Positions 28,073 through 40,530 are shown, counted from the first letter of the stretch. The stretch: DNA of 64,000 nt from Pseudomonas sp. QS1027 (GCF_002814235.1 NZ_PHSU01000028.1:1-64000); one strand, 5' to 3'. Translations and numbers: made by a program. The notes: a model not told the origin generated them from the sequence alone.

Positions 28073-28885
28073 ATGATGGTGCGCACGCGTCCCCTGCAAG
28101 CGAATTACAGCATTGTGCTAGTCAACTATAAGACCCATGAGCTGACGCGGACCTGTCTGGAATTGCTGAAAACCGCTTTGCACGGAACCGATGTGCCGGT
28201 ATTCGTGGTGGACAACGATTCGAACGACACGAGCACCGACTACTTGAATGGCCTGGACTGGATCAACCTGATCGAGCGCAAAAGCGGCGCACCTGAATGC
28301 GGAGCAGCAGCCCATGGACGAGCCCTGGACCTGGCCCTGGCGGAAGTCGAAACCGAATACCTGTTTCTCCTGCACACCGACACCTTTATCCACGACCCGG
28401 ATGTGTTCAGCCTGATGATCCGGCAATGCTCGACCCCGGAGGACGTCGTCGCCGTCGGCTGCCTGGAGCAGTTGAATCGGGGCATGGTCCGCTCGGCCTG
28501 GCGGCTGACCTCACGTTTTGCCAAGCATTACACCCGGCGCGGCCTGCGCGCCCTGGGCCTGAATGCCAGGGCGCCGAGACCGTTCCGGGAAAAGCACCTG
28601 AAAAGCTTTTGCACGCTGTGGAACGCGCGGCTGATCAAACATCACGGGCTGCACTTCCATATGAACGGCGGCAACCCCGGCTACGAGCTGCAGGACCGCA
28701 TGACCGAGCTGGGCTACCGGGTCGAGTGCATTGCGCCGCGCCAGTTGTTTCGTTATCTGGACCATATCCAGAGCGGGACGGTGGCGGCCAACGGCGGTTT
28801 TGCCAAGAACCACCGTCGGGTCAGGATGTACAACCGCCTGAGCCCGGAGCCCGTGGTGGCCATGCCCGTTTCGCCGTACATATAA
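28073..28885 (+). CDS. Family 2 glycosyltransferase
   Basis: A 270-residue cytosolic GT-A enzyme. YSIVLVNYKTHELTRTCLELL is the first beta-alpha unit, VFVVDNDSNDTSTDYL binds the nucleotide, and EYLFLLHTDTFI contains the LHTDT (DxD-like) metal site. The C-terminal half (LKSFCTLWNARLIKHHGLHF, GYELQDRMTELGY) is the acceptor part. It is rhamnosyltransferase-like in outline, but donor and acceptor are unknown. Two adjacent ATG codons could start it; GAGG six bases before the first favours 28073. It stands alone, outside any polysaccharide cluster. Confidence 0.82.
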   Translation: MMVRTRPLQANYSIVLVNYKTHELTRTCLELLKTALHGTDVPVFVVDNDSNDTSTDYLNGLDWINLIERKSGAPECGAAAHGRALDLALAEVETEYLFLLHTDTFIHDPDVFSLMIRQCSTPEDVVAVGCLEQLNRGMVRSAWRLTSRFAKHYTRRGLRALGLNARAPRPFREKHLKSFCTLWNARLIKHHGLHFHMNGGNPGYELQDRMTELGYRVECIAPRQLFRYLDHIQSGTVAANGGFAKNHRRVRMYNRLSPEPVVAMPVSPYI

Positions 28886-29000
28886 CCCGGCGTTTGAATC
28901 ATCATTTCGATTGATCATTCAAATCGCAAAACAGAATTTTTTATTTTCCCGCGATCCGTCCAGGATGGGCTCGCCCCCAACAGTCCCGGACGAAGCCCCC

Positions 29001-29069
29001 ATGAATCTCAACTTTGCCATTGCCTGCGCCGTCGTCGTGTCCTTCGCCATTGCCCTGCTTCACTCCTGA
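29001..29069 (+). CDS. Possible 22-residue hydrophobic small protein
   Basis: ATG 29001 opens MNLNFAIACAVVVSFAIALL followed by HS and a stop, a single predicted membrane-spanning peptide with a polar start, lying between the glycosyltransferase and ampR stop. The upstream ribosome-binding site is weak (GGACGAAG). Single-span small proteins of this kind are real in pseudomonads, but chance cannot be excluded here. Confidence 0.3.
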   Translation: MNLNFAIACAVVVSFAIALLHS

Positions 29070-29076
29070 GCACGAC

Positions 29077-29955
29077 TCAATGCGTGGCCACGGCCTCGCC
29101 CAGCCAACTCCTGAACGCCGCCATCGCCGAGGTTTCGGGACGCGACTGCAAACGCGTCAGCCAGTAGCTGCCGGTGGCAATCGCGATATCGAACGGTTGT
29201 AGAACAAGCTCCGCCTCCAATTGCCGGGAGAACATCATCACCGGCACCAGCGCCACGCCAGCCCCCTGAAGCGCCGCCTCCATCATCGCCAGCGAGGAAT
29301 CGAAGACGATGCTCTCCGGCACCCGCCCCTCGTCCGGCAAGCCAGCGGCCTGAAACCATCGCGGCCACTCGTCCGTGCGATAAGAACGCAGCAGCGTCTG
29401 CTTCAGCACATCGGCGGGGGCCTTGAGTTGCCGGGCAATCGGCGCGGTGCACAGCACTGAAAGTGGCGTTTCCAGCAAGTGCATGGCCTCCGCCCCGTGC
29501 CAGGCCCCGGCACCGAAGCGGATGGCGAAATCAAGGCCCTCGGCAGCCACGTCGACACGGTTGTTGTGGGTCGACAGTCGCAAGTCGATAAACGGATGCC
29601 GGGCGCGAAAATCCGCCAGGCGCGGCAACAGCCAGCCCAGCGCAAACGTCCCCACCGCGCCCACCGTGAGCACCTCCCGATAATGCCCGCCCTCGAACCG
29701 CCCCAGGGTCTGGGCAATCCGGTCGAAGGACTCGTTGAGCACCGGCAACAGGCTTTCGCCTTCGGCCGTCAGCATCAGCCCGCGGGCAACGCGCTTGAAC
29801 AGCGTCACCTTCAACTGACGTTCAAGACTCTTGACCTGATGACTCACCGCGGCCTGGGTCACGCACAGTTCAATCGCCGCCCGGGTGAAACTCAGGTGCC
29901 GTGCGGACGCCTCGAAGGCGCGCAGCGCATTCAACGGCAAGTGCGGTCGAACCAT
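29077..29955 (-). CDS. ampR: LysR-family beta-lactamase regulator AmpR
   Basis: A 292-residue LysR regulator that senses UDP-MurNAc-pentapeptide and anhydro-muropeptides and controls the divergent class C beta-lactamase. The N-terminus is nearly identical to my recollection of AmpR (MVRPHLPLNALRAFEASARH, then LSFTRAAIELCVTQAAVSHQ). RHPFIDLRLSTHNNRVD and GSYWLTRLQSRPETSAM are also AmpR-like. ATG 29955 has AGGGG eight bases upstream; an in-frame TTG two codons earlier is less likely. It is divergent from ampC, the standard arrangement. Confidence 0.92.
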   Translation of the reverse strand: MVRPHLPLNALRAFEASARHLSFTRAAIELCVTQAAVSHQVKSLERQLKVTLFKRVARGLMLTAEGESLLPVLNESFDRIAQTLGRFEGGHYREVLTVGAVGTFALGWLLPRLADFRARHPFIDLRLSTHNNRVDVAAEGLDFAIRFGAGAWHGAEAMHLLETPLSVLCTAPIARQLKAPADVLKQTLLRSYRTDEWPRWFQAAGLPDEGRVPESIVFDSSLAMMEAALQGAGVALVPVMMFSRQLEAELVLQPFDIAIATGSYWLTRLQSRPETSAMAAFRSWLGEAVATH

Positions 29956-29965
29956 GATCAAGCCC

Positions 29966-29986
29966 CTAATTTTTCTAATAGCTAAT
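29966..29986. promoter_or_regulatory. Three CTAAT repeats in the ampR leader
   Basis: CTAAT occurs at 29966, 29975 and 29982, just upstream of the ampR start codon. Short repeated pentamers of this kind are bound by GcvA, a close relative of AmpR, so they may mediate autoregulation. That is inference. They are over 200 bases from the ampC start. Confidence 0.3.
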
Positions 29987-30147
29987 CCGAAATTTCATTG
30001 TTTGTCGATTTCCCGCCCACTGACTACATTCGGCGTCCTGGCACTTGCATGGGCCGCTGAAACTCACGGGAAGCCACGTAAATCGGGGATTCCCCCGATT
30101 TATTAGCGCAGCCGGATAATCGCACCGGCGTATTTTCGACACAAAAA

Positions 30148-30167
30148 ACCGCTCCTGGGCGAGCGGT
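30148..30167 (-). terminator. Hairpin upstream of ampC, terminator-like on the minus strand
   Basis: ACCGCTC and GAGCGGT pair around a six-base loop. Read on the minus strand the stem is followed by TTTTTT, a rho-independent terminator shape. It would block antisense transcription leaving ampC toward ampR, or act as a 5' leader hairpin of ampC mRNA. Confidence 0.4.
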
Positions 30168-30168
30168 T

Positions 30169-30187
30169 AACATAATGAAACATAATG
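30169..30187 (+). repeat. Nine-base direct repeat before ampC
   Basis: AACATAATG occurs twice, ten bases apart, ending 14 bases before the ampC start and just ahead of its GGGAG ribosome-binding site. It may be a regulatory site or a small tandem duplication. Confidence 0.45.
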
Positions 30188-30201
30188 GGAGCCTTTGAAC
30201 C

Positions 30202-31377
30202 ATGTTCAAGAAGAACCTTGCCAAACTGGAAGTCCTGGTGACTTCCCTCCTGCTGGTCGGCGCCAGCAACAGCTTCGCCGCGGGCACGTCCCAGGACAAC
30301 GTCAAGTCCATTGTCGACGCCGCCATCGTTCCGATCATGCAGGAGCAGAATATTCCCGGCATGGCGGTGGCCGTCCTGGTGAACGGGAAGCCGTATCACT
30401 TCAACTACGGAATGGCCTCGAAGAGCAACCATCAGGCGGTGACCGATGACACCCTGTTCGAGATCGGCTCGGTCAGCAAGACCTTCGCCGCCACCCTCGC
30501 CGGCTATGCCCAGGCCCAGGGCAAACTCGTCCCGTCGGAGCGGGTCAGCCACTACCTGCCGGAGCTGAAAGGCAGCGCTTTCGACAACATCACCGTGCTG
30601 CAACTCGGCACCTACTCGGCGGGCGGCCTACCGTTGCAGTTCCCGGACGCGTTCGACGCCCAGGACAAGATGCTCGACTACTTCAAGCAATGGAAACCGA
30701 TTTATCCCGCGGGCAGCCATCGGCAGTATTCGAACCCGAGCCTGGGACTCTTCGGTTATGTGGCGGCGAAAAGCCTGGGCGCCCCCTTCGATGAACTGAT
30801 CGAAAAAACCCTGCTGCCGGCGCTGGGCATGAAGCACACCTATCTCCACGTGCCGCCGGCACAGATGGCCCATTACGCCGAGGGTTACACCCAGGATGAC
30901 AAATCCGTCAGGGTCGGCCCGGGCGCACTGGATGCCGAAGCCTACGGCATCAAGACCACTTCGACCGACCTGCTGCGATTTGTCGAGGCCAACCTCCAGC
31001 CGGAAACCCTCGAAGCCCCGCTGCACAAAGCCGTCGACCTGACGCAAAGCGGCTACTACCAGGTCGAGGGGACCACCCAGGGACTGGGATGGGAGTTCTA
31101 CCCCTACCCGGTCAAACTTGAACAGTTGCTGACGGGCAACTCCTCGGAAATGGCATACGAGGCCCACAAGATCACGACTCAATTCAACCCCGCGCAGCCA
31201 CCGCAAAAGAACGCGCTGTTCAACAAGACCGGGGCGACCCGTGGCTTCGGCGCTTACGTCGTCTATGTGCCGGCGAAGAAAATCGGCATCGTGATGCTGG
31301 CCAACAAAAACTATCCCAACCCGGACAGGGTAAAAGCCGCCTACCAGATCCTGAACGCGCTGGAGGCCGTTGAGTAA
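30202..31377 (+). CDS. ampC: Class C beta-lactamase AmpC
   Basis: A 391-residue periplasmic serine cephalosporinase. A signal peptide ending SFA precedes the mature protein. The catalytic motifs are S90-V-S-K93, YSN (HRQYSNPSLGL) and NKTG near the C-terminus, all intact, so it should hydrolyse cephalosporins. GGGAG lies ten bases before the ATG. It is divergent from ampR, so inducible expression in response to cell-wall damage is expected. A hairpin and a direct repeat sit in its leader. Confidence 0.96.
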   Translation: MFKKNLAKLEVLVTSLLLVGASNSFAAGTSQDNVKSIVDAAIVPIMQEQNIPGMAVAVLVNGKPYHFNYGMASKSNHQAVTDDTLFEIGSVSKTFAATLAGYAQAQGKLVPSERVSHYLPELKGSAFDNITVLQLGTYSAGGLPLQFPDAFDAQDKMLDYFKQWKPIYPAGSHRQYSNPSLGLFGYVAAKSLGAPFDELIEKTLLPALGMKHTYLHVPPAQMAHYAEGYTQDDKSVRVGPGALDAEAYGIKTTSTDLLRFVEANLQPETLEAPLHKAVDLTQSGYYQVEGTTQGLGWEFYPYPVKLEQLLTGNSSEMAYEAHKITTQFNPAQPPQKNALFNKTGATRGFGAYVVYVPAKKIGIVMLANKNYPNPDRVKAAYQILNALEAVE

Positions 31378-31420
31378 GCGGATAGGCAAAGGCCAGTCGG
31401 GTTGGCTATGATCGGAGTCC

Positions 31421-31819
31421 ATGACAGCCCTACCGATCCGTCAGCCCTGCCCACCCGGCGCCTGCATTTGCGAGCGGGAACAACTGCTGCAGATACAAGG
31501 CGCCGACCTGCGCATCCTGGGCCTGACCCGTCAGCAGGAAAAGGTTCTGCTCGAGCGCCTGGAAAACCTCAAAAGCCTGGCCGACCTCGAACACCTGCAA
31601 CAACGGATATACGAGCAGTTGGGCCTGCGGGTCTCCGTCGTCCCGGGTTTCAATGAAGTACGTACCATGCGCGGCATCGACATCCAGATCGCCGAGCACC
31701 CCGGCCTGTGCCGCAAGACCCGCCAGTCGATTCCGGCGGCGATCCGCCGTGGCCTGGAGAAAAATCCGCAGATCGCCTACGCCCTGCTCAACGCCAATGA
31801 CCTGTTGCGTGATGCCTGA
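31421..31819 (+). CDS. Small Cys-containing protein of unknown function
   Basis: A 132-residue protein. The N-terminus has CPPGACICE, three cysteines within eight residues, followed by a helical region (QQEKVLLERLENLKSLADLEHLQQRIYEQLG) with coiled-coil character and a basic C-terminal part (CRKTRQSIPAAIRRGLEKNP). The cysteine trio could bind a metal. I do not recognise the family. It follows ampC by 43 bases in the same direction but has no obvious link to it. The codon use and GC content match its neighbours. Confidence 0.7.
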   Translation: MTALPIRQPCPPGACICEREQLLQIQGADLRILGLTRQQEKVLLERLENLKSLADLEHLQQRIYEQLGLRVSVVPGFNEVRTMRGIDIQIAEHPGLCRKTRQSIPAAIRRGLEKNPQIAYALLNANDLLRDA

Positions 31820-31828
31820 GACACAGTC

Positions 31829-32758
31829 TCAGCGCAGCCGCTGGCCGCGCTTGAGGGTCTCGCTGGGCAGTTCGCCGAACAGCGCCCGATAGCTGTTCGA
31901 AAACCGCCCCAAGTGCCAGAACGACCAATTCATCGCCACCTCGGCCACCGTCTTGTCCAGGGCGTTGCGCCCGAGCAGTTCATGGCGGGCGCTGTTGAGC
32001 CGGCGCAAGCGCAGCCAATGGCTCGGCGTCATGCCTGTGTAGGCCTTGAAGGTGTGCTGCAACTGACGCAATGAAACCCCGGCGAAGCCGGACAGTTCCA
32101 GCAGGTTGAGGGTCTCATCAGGCGAATCGGCCGCCCACTCGCCGATGCGTTTCATGATCGAACGCTCCTCGGCCCGGCGCTGCAAGGAACCCGGGTCCAG
32201 ACAGACAGCGTTGTCGAGAATGTAGAGACAGTCGTCCAGCAGTTGCTGCGTCAGGCTTTCCCGGCTCGGCGGATCGAAGGTCTGCGCCAGGCGGGTCAAG
32301 GTCCCGCTGAGCCAGCGACTGAACAAGCCGTTCTGTTGCGAGTTGAGCGGCGCCATGAACAACCCCTCCAGCCGCGCCACGTCCAGGCCATGGTGCTGCA
32401 CGAACTCCGGACCGAACACCACCGCCACTTCCTGGTAGTTCTCGGGGGTGATCCAGATATTGCGGCTCTCGCCATTGAGCACATACAAGGCGTTGTCACT
32501 GCGATCGAAACAAAAAGCCAGCGCACCCGACGGCGCACTGAAGTTCTGCTCGACCCGGGTGTTCATGCATTCCTCGTAGATCTGCACCCCTTGCAGGTCC
32601 AGGTAACGAATCTGCCCGGCGAAATGCCCCGGCGACATCTGCTGGTAATGCTGCACCCAACCCGGCGTCGCACGTATCTGCTCGGCCACATCGGCGGTGT
32701 TGAACGCTTGGACCCGCAAGGCGGTTGAGTCTGTCATCGGATGACCGTTCGCACTCAT
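31829..32758 (-). CDS. AraC-family regulator
   Basis: About 309 residues (302 if the second in-frame ATG at 32737 is used; neither start has a good ribosome-binding site). The C-terminal AraC domain has one clear helix-turn-helix (LLELSGFAGVSLRQLQHTFK, then YTGMTPSHWL) and a second near VAEVAMNWSFWHLGRFSNSY. The N-terminal ~190 residues resemble the AraC-binding-like domain of FeaR/EutR-type regulators. It is divergent from the gamma-glutamylamine synthetase operon, and probably controls it. Confidence 0.85.
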   Translation of the reverse strand: MSANGHPMTDSTALRVQAFNTADVAEQIRATPGWVQHYQQMSPGHFAGQIRYLDLQGVQIYEECMNTRVEQNFSAPSGALAFCFDRSDNALYVLNGESRNIWITPENYQEVAVVFGPEFVQHHGLDVARLEGLFMAPLNSQQNGLFSRWLSGTLTRLAQTFDPPSRESLTQQLLDDCLYILDNAVCLDPGSLQRRAEERSIMKRIGEWAADSPDETLNLLELSGFAGVSLRQLQHTFKAYTGMTPSHWLRLRRLNSARHELLGRNALDKTVAEVAMNWSFWHLGRFSNSYRALFGELPSETLKRGQRLR

Positions 32759-32911
32759 TTGGTGCGTCTTATGCCGTCATAAAGTGGATAGATGGGACCC
32801 CCATCGCTCGCCCAAGATAGTCGTCAATGCGCCGCAGGGGAAGTCTCTCGCCGCTCGACCGGGATGCAGACCGATCACCCGGCGCAGAAAAAAACCAATA
32901 ACGAGGTCTTT

Positions 32912-36706
<3,795 letters not shown>

Positions 36707-36715
36707 TGCCCCCCT

Positions 36716-36801
36716 TGTAGGAGCCGGCTTGCTGGCGATCCAAGCGACGCGGTTTGACCAGACACCGCGTCGATCCCATCGCCAGCAAGCCGGCTCCTAC
36801 A
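36716..36801. repeat. REPIN (inverted pair of REP sequences)
   Basis: TGTAGGAGCCGGCTTGCTGG at 36716 is mirrored by its reverse complement ending at 36801, giving a 24-base perfect inverted pair around about 38 bases. Inside, CGACGCGGT and ACCGCGTCG form a second stem at 36745-36772. This doublet matches the REP/REPIN elements dispersed through P. fluorescens genomes by RAYT transposases. It lies between the convergent oxidase and RidA genes and may also stop transcription. Confidence 0.88.
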
Positions 36802-36811
36802 GAGGTTGGAT

Positions 36812-37165
36812 TCAGGCCTTGGCCGCAATCACCATGATTTCCACCAACACCTCGGCATGTGCCAGGTTGGCTTCGACCGTGGCCCGGGCTGGCGCGCCGC
36901 CTTCCGGCAACCAGGCATCCCAGACCGCGTTCATCGCCGCGAAGTCGCGGTCGATATGCTTGAGCCAGATCTGCGCACTGAGCAGTCGGGTCTTGTCGCT
37001 GCCGGCCTGGGCCAGCAGCCCGTCGATCTTCTCCAGCACCTGGCGGGTCTGGGACTCGATATCGCCTTGCAGATCACCCGGCACCTGGCCGGCGAGGTAG
37101 AGCACATCGCCATGGCTGACCACACCGGACATCCGCGCATTGCTCTGGAAACGTTGAATCGTCAT
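36812..37165 (-). CDS. RidA-family imine/enamine deaminase
   Basis: A 117-residue RidA/YjgF-type protein that hydrolyses reactive 2-iminoacids. MSGVVSHGDVLYLAGQVPGD is the conserved N-terminal stretch, and ARATVEANLAHAEVLVEIMV includes the usual Arg and Glu positions (here the strictly typical R-x-x-V form is RATVEA). AAGGAG lies seven bases before ATG 37165. It is the last gene of the operon, after the D-amino-acid-dehydrogenase-like enzyme whose iminoacid product it would clear. Confidence 0.9.
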   Translation of the reverse strand: MTIQRFQSNARMSGVVSHGDVLYLAGQVPGDLQGDIESQTRQVLEKIDGLLAQAGSDKTRLLSAQIWLKHIDRDFAAMNAVWDAWLPEGGAPARATVEANLAHAEVLVEIMVIAAKA

Positions 37166-37188
37166 CGGTCTTTCTCCTTGGATAAACA

Positions 37189-38418
37189 TCAGCCGGCCGC
37201 GTGTTCGACCAGCCGCACCAGGCGCTGCGCGCTGCCAAAGGCCAGGGTCATGCCCAGTGCGCCATGCCCGGTGTTGAGGTACAGGTTACTGCCTGCGAGG
37301 CGTTCAAGCACAGGCCTTCCGGTCGGTGTCGCCGGGCGCCAGCCGCTCCAGGGCTGGCAATCCGCGGTGTCCCAGCCGCCGCCAAACAACGCCTCGGTCG
37401 AGGCTTGCAACTGCTCGATGCGCGCCGCCGGAATCGATGCATCCATCCCGCACAACTCCACCATCCCCGCCACCCGCAGGCGATCACCGATGCGGGCGAA
37501 CACGGTCTTGCGGCGCATATCGGTGATGCTGACTGTCGGCGCGCGGGTGTGTTCGGTAATCGGCAGGGTAATGCTGTAGCCCTTGAGCGGATAGACTGGC
37601 AGACGGCTACCCAGTTGCGCCAGCAAGCCCGTGCTGTAGGCGCCTGCCGCCAGGACCACCGCCTCGCTGTGCAGCACTTCAGTCCCTTTATCGGCATGCC
37701 TCAGGTTCAGCGCGGTGATCCGTTCACCACGGCGCTGGAAACCTTCGACCTTGCGCTCGAACAACAGCTGCACGCCCTCCCCGGCCATGATCCGGGCCAT
37801 TTCGCGACACAGCTTGAGACCGTCCACCGCACACTCACTGTCGGTATGAATAGCGCCATGAAACGCCGACTGATAGCCAGCCAGCGCCGGTTCTATCGCC
37901 ACCGCCTCACTGGCGCTGACCACCTGCTGTCGCGAACCCAGACCCGCCTGAAAGCGCACCTGACGCTGCGCCTTGTCCATCCCTTCGGCATCCGGGTACA
38001 GCACCAGCTTGCCGGTACGGGTGAAATCGCAATCCAGATGCTGCTCCTGCATAAACCCATCCAGGGCCTGGCGACTCTCGGTTGCCAGCGCCAACAACTC
38101 CACCGTGGTCTGGCGCGAGACCGAAGTCCGGCAGGCGGCCAGGAACTCCATGCACCAGCGCCATTGCTCCGGGCTCCATTGCGGGGTGAAGCGCAACGGC
38201 CCGCTACGGTCGAGCAACAACTTCGGGATCCCCGGCAACAACGACGGATCGGCCAGCGGCTGCACATAGCTGTAGCTCAACTGCGCACCGTTGCCGCTCA
38301 CCGCGCCCATGCCGGGACCGGACGCCTGGTCGATCACCGTGACGCGATGCCCGGCCCGGTGCAGGAACCAGGCACTGCTCAGCCCGACGATGCCCGCGCC
38401 CACCACGCAAATCTCCAT
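37189..38418 (-). CDS. DadA-like D-amino acid dehydrogenase (FAD)
   Basis: A 409-residue FAD protein of the D-amino acid oxidase/dehydrogenase family. MEICVVGAGIVGLSSAWFLHR is the dinucleotide-binding N-terminus and GAVSGNGAQLSYSYVQPLAD is the DadA-type loop. YPLKGYSITLP and LNTGHGALGMTLAFGSAQ are further DadA hallmarks. The family oxidatively deaminates D-amino acids to iminoacids, passing electrons to the respiratory chain. It abuts the amidase gene (stop and start share one base) and precedes ridA, supporting oxidation of an amino acid freed by the amidase. Confidence 0.88.
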   Translation of the reverse strand: MEICVVGAGIVGLSSAWFLHRAGHRVTVIDQASGPGMGAVSGNGAQLSYSYVQPLADPSLLPGIPKLLLDRSGPLRFTPQWSPEQWRWCMEFLAACRTSVSRQTTVELLALATESRQALDGFMQEQHLDCDFTRTGKLVLYPDAEGMDKAQRQVRFQAGLGSRQQVVSASEAVAIEPALAGYQSAFHGAIHTDSECAVDGLKLCREMARIMAGEGVQLLFERKVEGFQRRGERITALNLRHADKGTEVLHSEAVVLAAGAYSTGLLAQLGSRLPVYPLKGYSITLPITEHTRAPTVSITDMRRKTVFARIGDRLRVAGMVELCGMDASIPAARIEQLQASTEALFGGGWDTADCQPWSGWRPATPTGRPVLERLAGSNLYLNTGHGALGMTLAFGSAQRLVRLVEHAAG

Positions 38419-39842
38419 TACACCGCCTCCTTGTCCAGGGCCCAGCCGCTCGGCGTCAGTTGATGCCAGTCGGTCTGCTGCTGATAGGCATGACCGATGC
38501 GCAGGATCAGCGGCTCGGCGAACGCCTTACCCACGATCTGCATCGATACCGGCATGCCCTGACCGTCAAAGCCCACCGGCAACGCCACCGAACACAGATT
38601 GAGCAGGTTGGCGAAACGTCCCAGCAAAGCCAGCGGCGTACCGTATTCATCGACTTGATCCAGGGGCACGCTGCCGACGGCATTGGTCGGGAACACACAG
38701 GCATCGACATTCAGCATCGCCTCCTGCATGGCCTTGCGCGCGGCCCGGCGCTGGTTATGCAGATCGATATAAGCCGCCGAATCGATGGCCTTGCCGCTCA
38801 ATACGCGACGCTGAACGTGGGGGTCGAAACGCAGGTCGCTCTGTTCGAACAGCGCACCGAGGCTGGCATACCCTTCGGCACTCATCAGCCCGCCGGCCAC
38901 CCGCATGCACAATTCCAGCGAGCGCGGCAGAGGCTGCTCCACCAAATGCATGCCCAGCGCGGCCAGTTGCTCCAGCCCACGATCGTAGGCCGCCAGGATA
39001 TCGGGGGCAATGGCGGCACGTTCGGCCTGGGGCAACACCCAGATTCTGAGCCCCGCCACCGCTTGATTGAGTCCCGCCGCGGCACTGAACACCGGGGCCT
39101 GGGCCGAGACAGGGTCCAGCGGGTCGGGGCCGAGCAAGGCATCGAGCATCCAGGCCGCGTCCTCGACGGTGTGGGTGATCGGTCCCACGGAATCCAGCGA
39201 TGGGCAGAGTTCGATCAAGCCATGACGGCTGATCAGCCCACGGGTAGTCTTCAATCCCACCAGGCCGCACATCCCGGCGGGAATCCGCACCGAGCCACCG
39301 GTGTCGGTGCCCAGGGCGGCACTGGCCAGGCCGCTGGCCACCGCCACCGCCGAGCCGCTGCTGGAGCCGCCCGGCGCCCGATGGACCTCACGATCCCAGG
39401 GATTCCAGGGCGTGCCCATCACCGCATTGGTGCCCCAACCACCGAAGGCGAACTCCACCGTATGGGTCTTGCCCAGGATAATTGCACCGGCCCGCTCCAG
39501 GCGCTGCACAGCGGTCGCGGTAAGGCGCGAGATGCGCGGACGCTGCGCCAGCGAGCCACCGGTGATGGCCTGCCCGGCAATTTCAAACAGGTCCTTGATG
39601 GCCACCGGAATGCCGTGCAGCGGCCCGAGGTCGACCCCGGCGGCCCGCTGCTGGTCGGCAGCGATGGCCGCGCCCAAGGCACGCTGGGTGTACGCCTCGA
39701 CATAGGCATTGAGCTGGCCGTTGAAGCGTTCGATACGGGCCAGTTGGCCGCGCACCAGGGCCTCGCTGGTCAGGCGGCCACTGCGCAGCGCCTGCTGCAA
39801 CTGGCCGATACTGTGGAAAGTGCTGTGATCCAGGGAATTCAT
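38418..39842 (-). CDS. Amidase-signature hydrolase
   Basis: A 474-residue amidase with the Ser-cis-Ser-Lys triad: Lys 83 in HGIPVAIKDLFEIAG, the cis-Ser among residues 160-162 in APGGSSSGSAVAVA, and the nucleophile Ser 184 in GTDTGGSVRIPAGMCGLVGLK. It is GatA-like in sequence, but there are no gatB or gatC neighbours, so a catabolic amide hydrolase is more likely. It lies four bases after the second permease stop and is inside the seven-gene operon with the importer and the dehydrogenase. The amide substrate is unknown. Confidence 0.9.
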   Translation of the reverse strand: MNSLDHSTFHSIGQLQQALRSGRLTSEALVRGQLARIERFNGQLNAYVEAYTQRALGAAIAADQQRAAGVDLGPLHGIPVAIKDLFEIAGQAITGGSLAQRPRISRLTATAVQRLERAGAIILGKTHTVEFAFGGWGTNAVMGTPWNPWDREVHRAPGGSSSGSAVAVASGLASAALGTDTGGSVRIPAGMCGLVGLKTTRGLISRHGLIELCPSLDSVGPITHTVEDAAWMLDALLGPDPLDPVSAQAPVFSAAAGLNQAVAGLRIWVLPQAERAAIAPDILAAYDRGLEQLAALGMHLVEQPLPRSLELCMRVAGGLMSAEGYASLGALFEQSDLRFDPHVQRRVLSGKAIDSAAYIDLHNQRRAARKAMQEAMLNVDACVFPTNAVGSVPLDQVDEYGTPLALLGRFANLLNLCSVALPVGFDGQGMPVSMQIVGKAFAEPLILRIGHAYQQQTDWHQLTPSGWALDKEAV

Positions 39843-39846
39843 CCAG

Positions 39847-40530
39847 TCAACCTCTCAGGCTTTTGCGGCCACGGGAAAAGCGCTTCTCAAGCACTCGCGA
39901 CAGCAGGGAAAGCGGGAACGCAATCACGAAATAGAACAGGCCGACCAACAGGAAGATGTGCATCGGCAGAAAGCTCTCCGAAGCAATCGCCCGGGCAGCC
40001 AGCATCAGCTCATCGGTGGCAATCAGGGCGCAGAGCGAACTGTCCTTGAGGATCGACACATAGGCGTTGAGCAGCGGCGGCAGCATCCCGCGAATCGCCT
40101 GGGGCAGGATCACCGCGGTGAACGCCTGGAACGGTGTCAGGCCGACGGCAATCGCCGACTCCCGCTGGCCACGGTGCAAGGCATCGAGGCCGCCGCGCAG
40201 GATCTCGGCGATATAGGCACTGCCCTGCAAGCCCAGCCCGAGGATGCCGGCCTCGAAACCGGACAAGGTCAGGCCCAGGCTCGGCAGGGAGAAATACAGC
40301 GCCAGCAGCAAAGCCAATAAAGGCAGCGCGCGCATGCCCTGGATGAAATACACCGCCGAGCGCCGCAGCCAGGCAAACGGGCTGCGCAGGGCCCAGGTCA
40401 GCAAGCTGCCGAGCAGGGCCGCCAGGGCAAAACCGCCCAGCGACAACTTCGCGGTCACTACGCCGCCTTGCAGCAGGCGCGTGGTCCAGTCGCTCCAGTA
40501 CTCGGGGTATTGCGCAAAGAAACTGATCAT
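39847..40530 (-). CDS. Polar amino acid-type ABC permease (second)
   Basis: A 227-residue inner-membrane permease of the HisM/GlnP type with about five hydrophobic segments. The EAA loop is GQRESAIAVGLTPFQAFTAVILPQAIRGMLPP, which contacts the ATPase. ATG 40530 overlaps the previous permease stop as ATGA; the frame extends 15 bases further but without reason. It pairs with the next permease to form the transmembrane heterodimer. Confidence 0.9.
   Translation of the reverse strand: MISFFAQYPEYWSDWTTRLLQGGVVTAKLSLGGFALAALLGSLLTWALRSPFAWLRRSAVYFIQGMRALPLLALLLALYFSLPSLGLTLSGFEAGILGLGLQGSAYIAEILRGGLDALHRGQRESAIAVGLTPFQAFTAVILPQAIRGMLPPLLNAYVSILKDSSLCALIATDELMLAARAIASESFLPMHIFLLVGLFYFVIAFPLSLLSRVLEKRFSRGRKSLRG

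Noticed and set aside
38418-39842. Interpretation of the amidase as GatA of the tRNA amidotransferase
   Set aside because: There is no gatB or gatC, and the gene is embedded in a catabolic importer operon.
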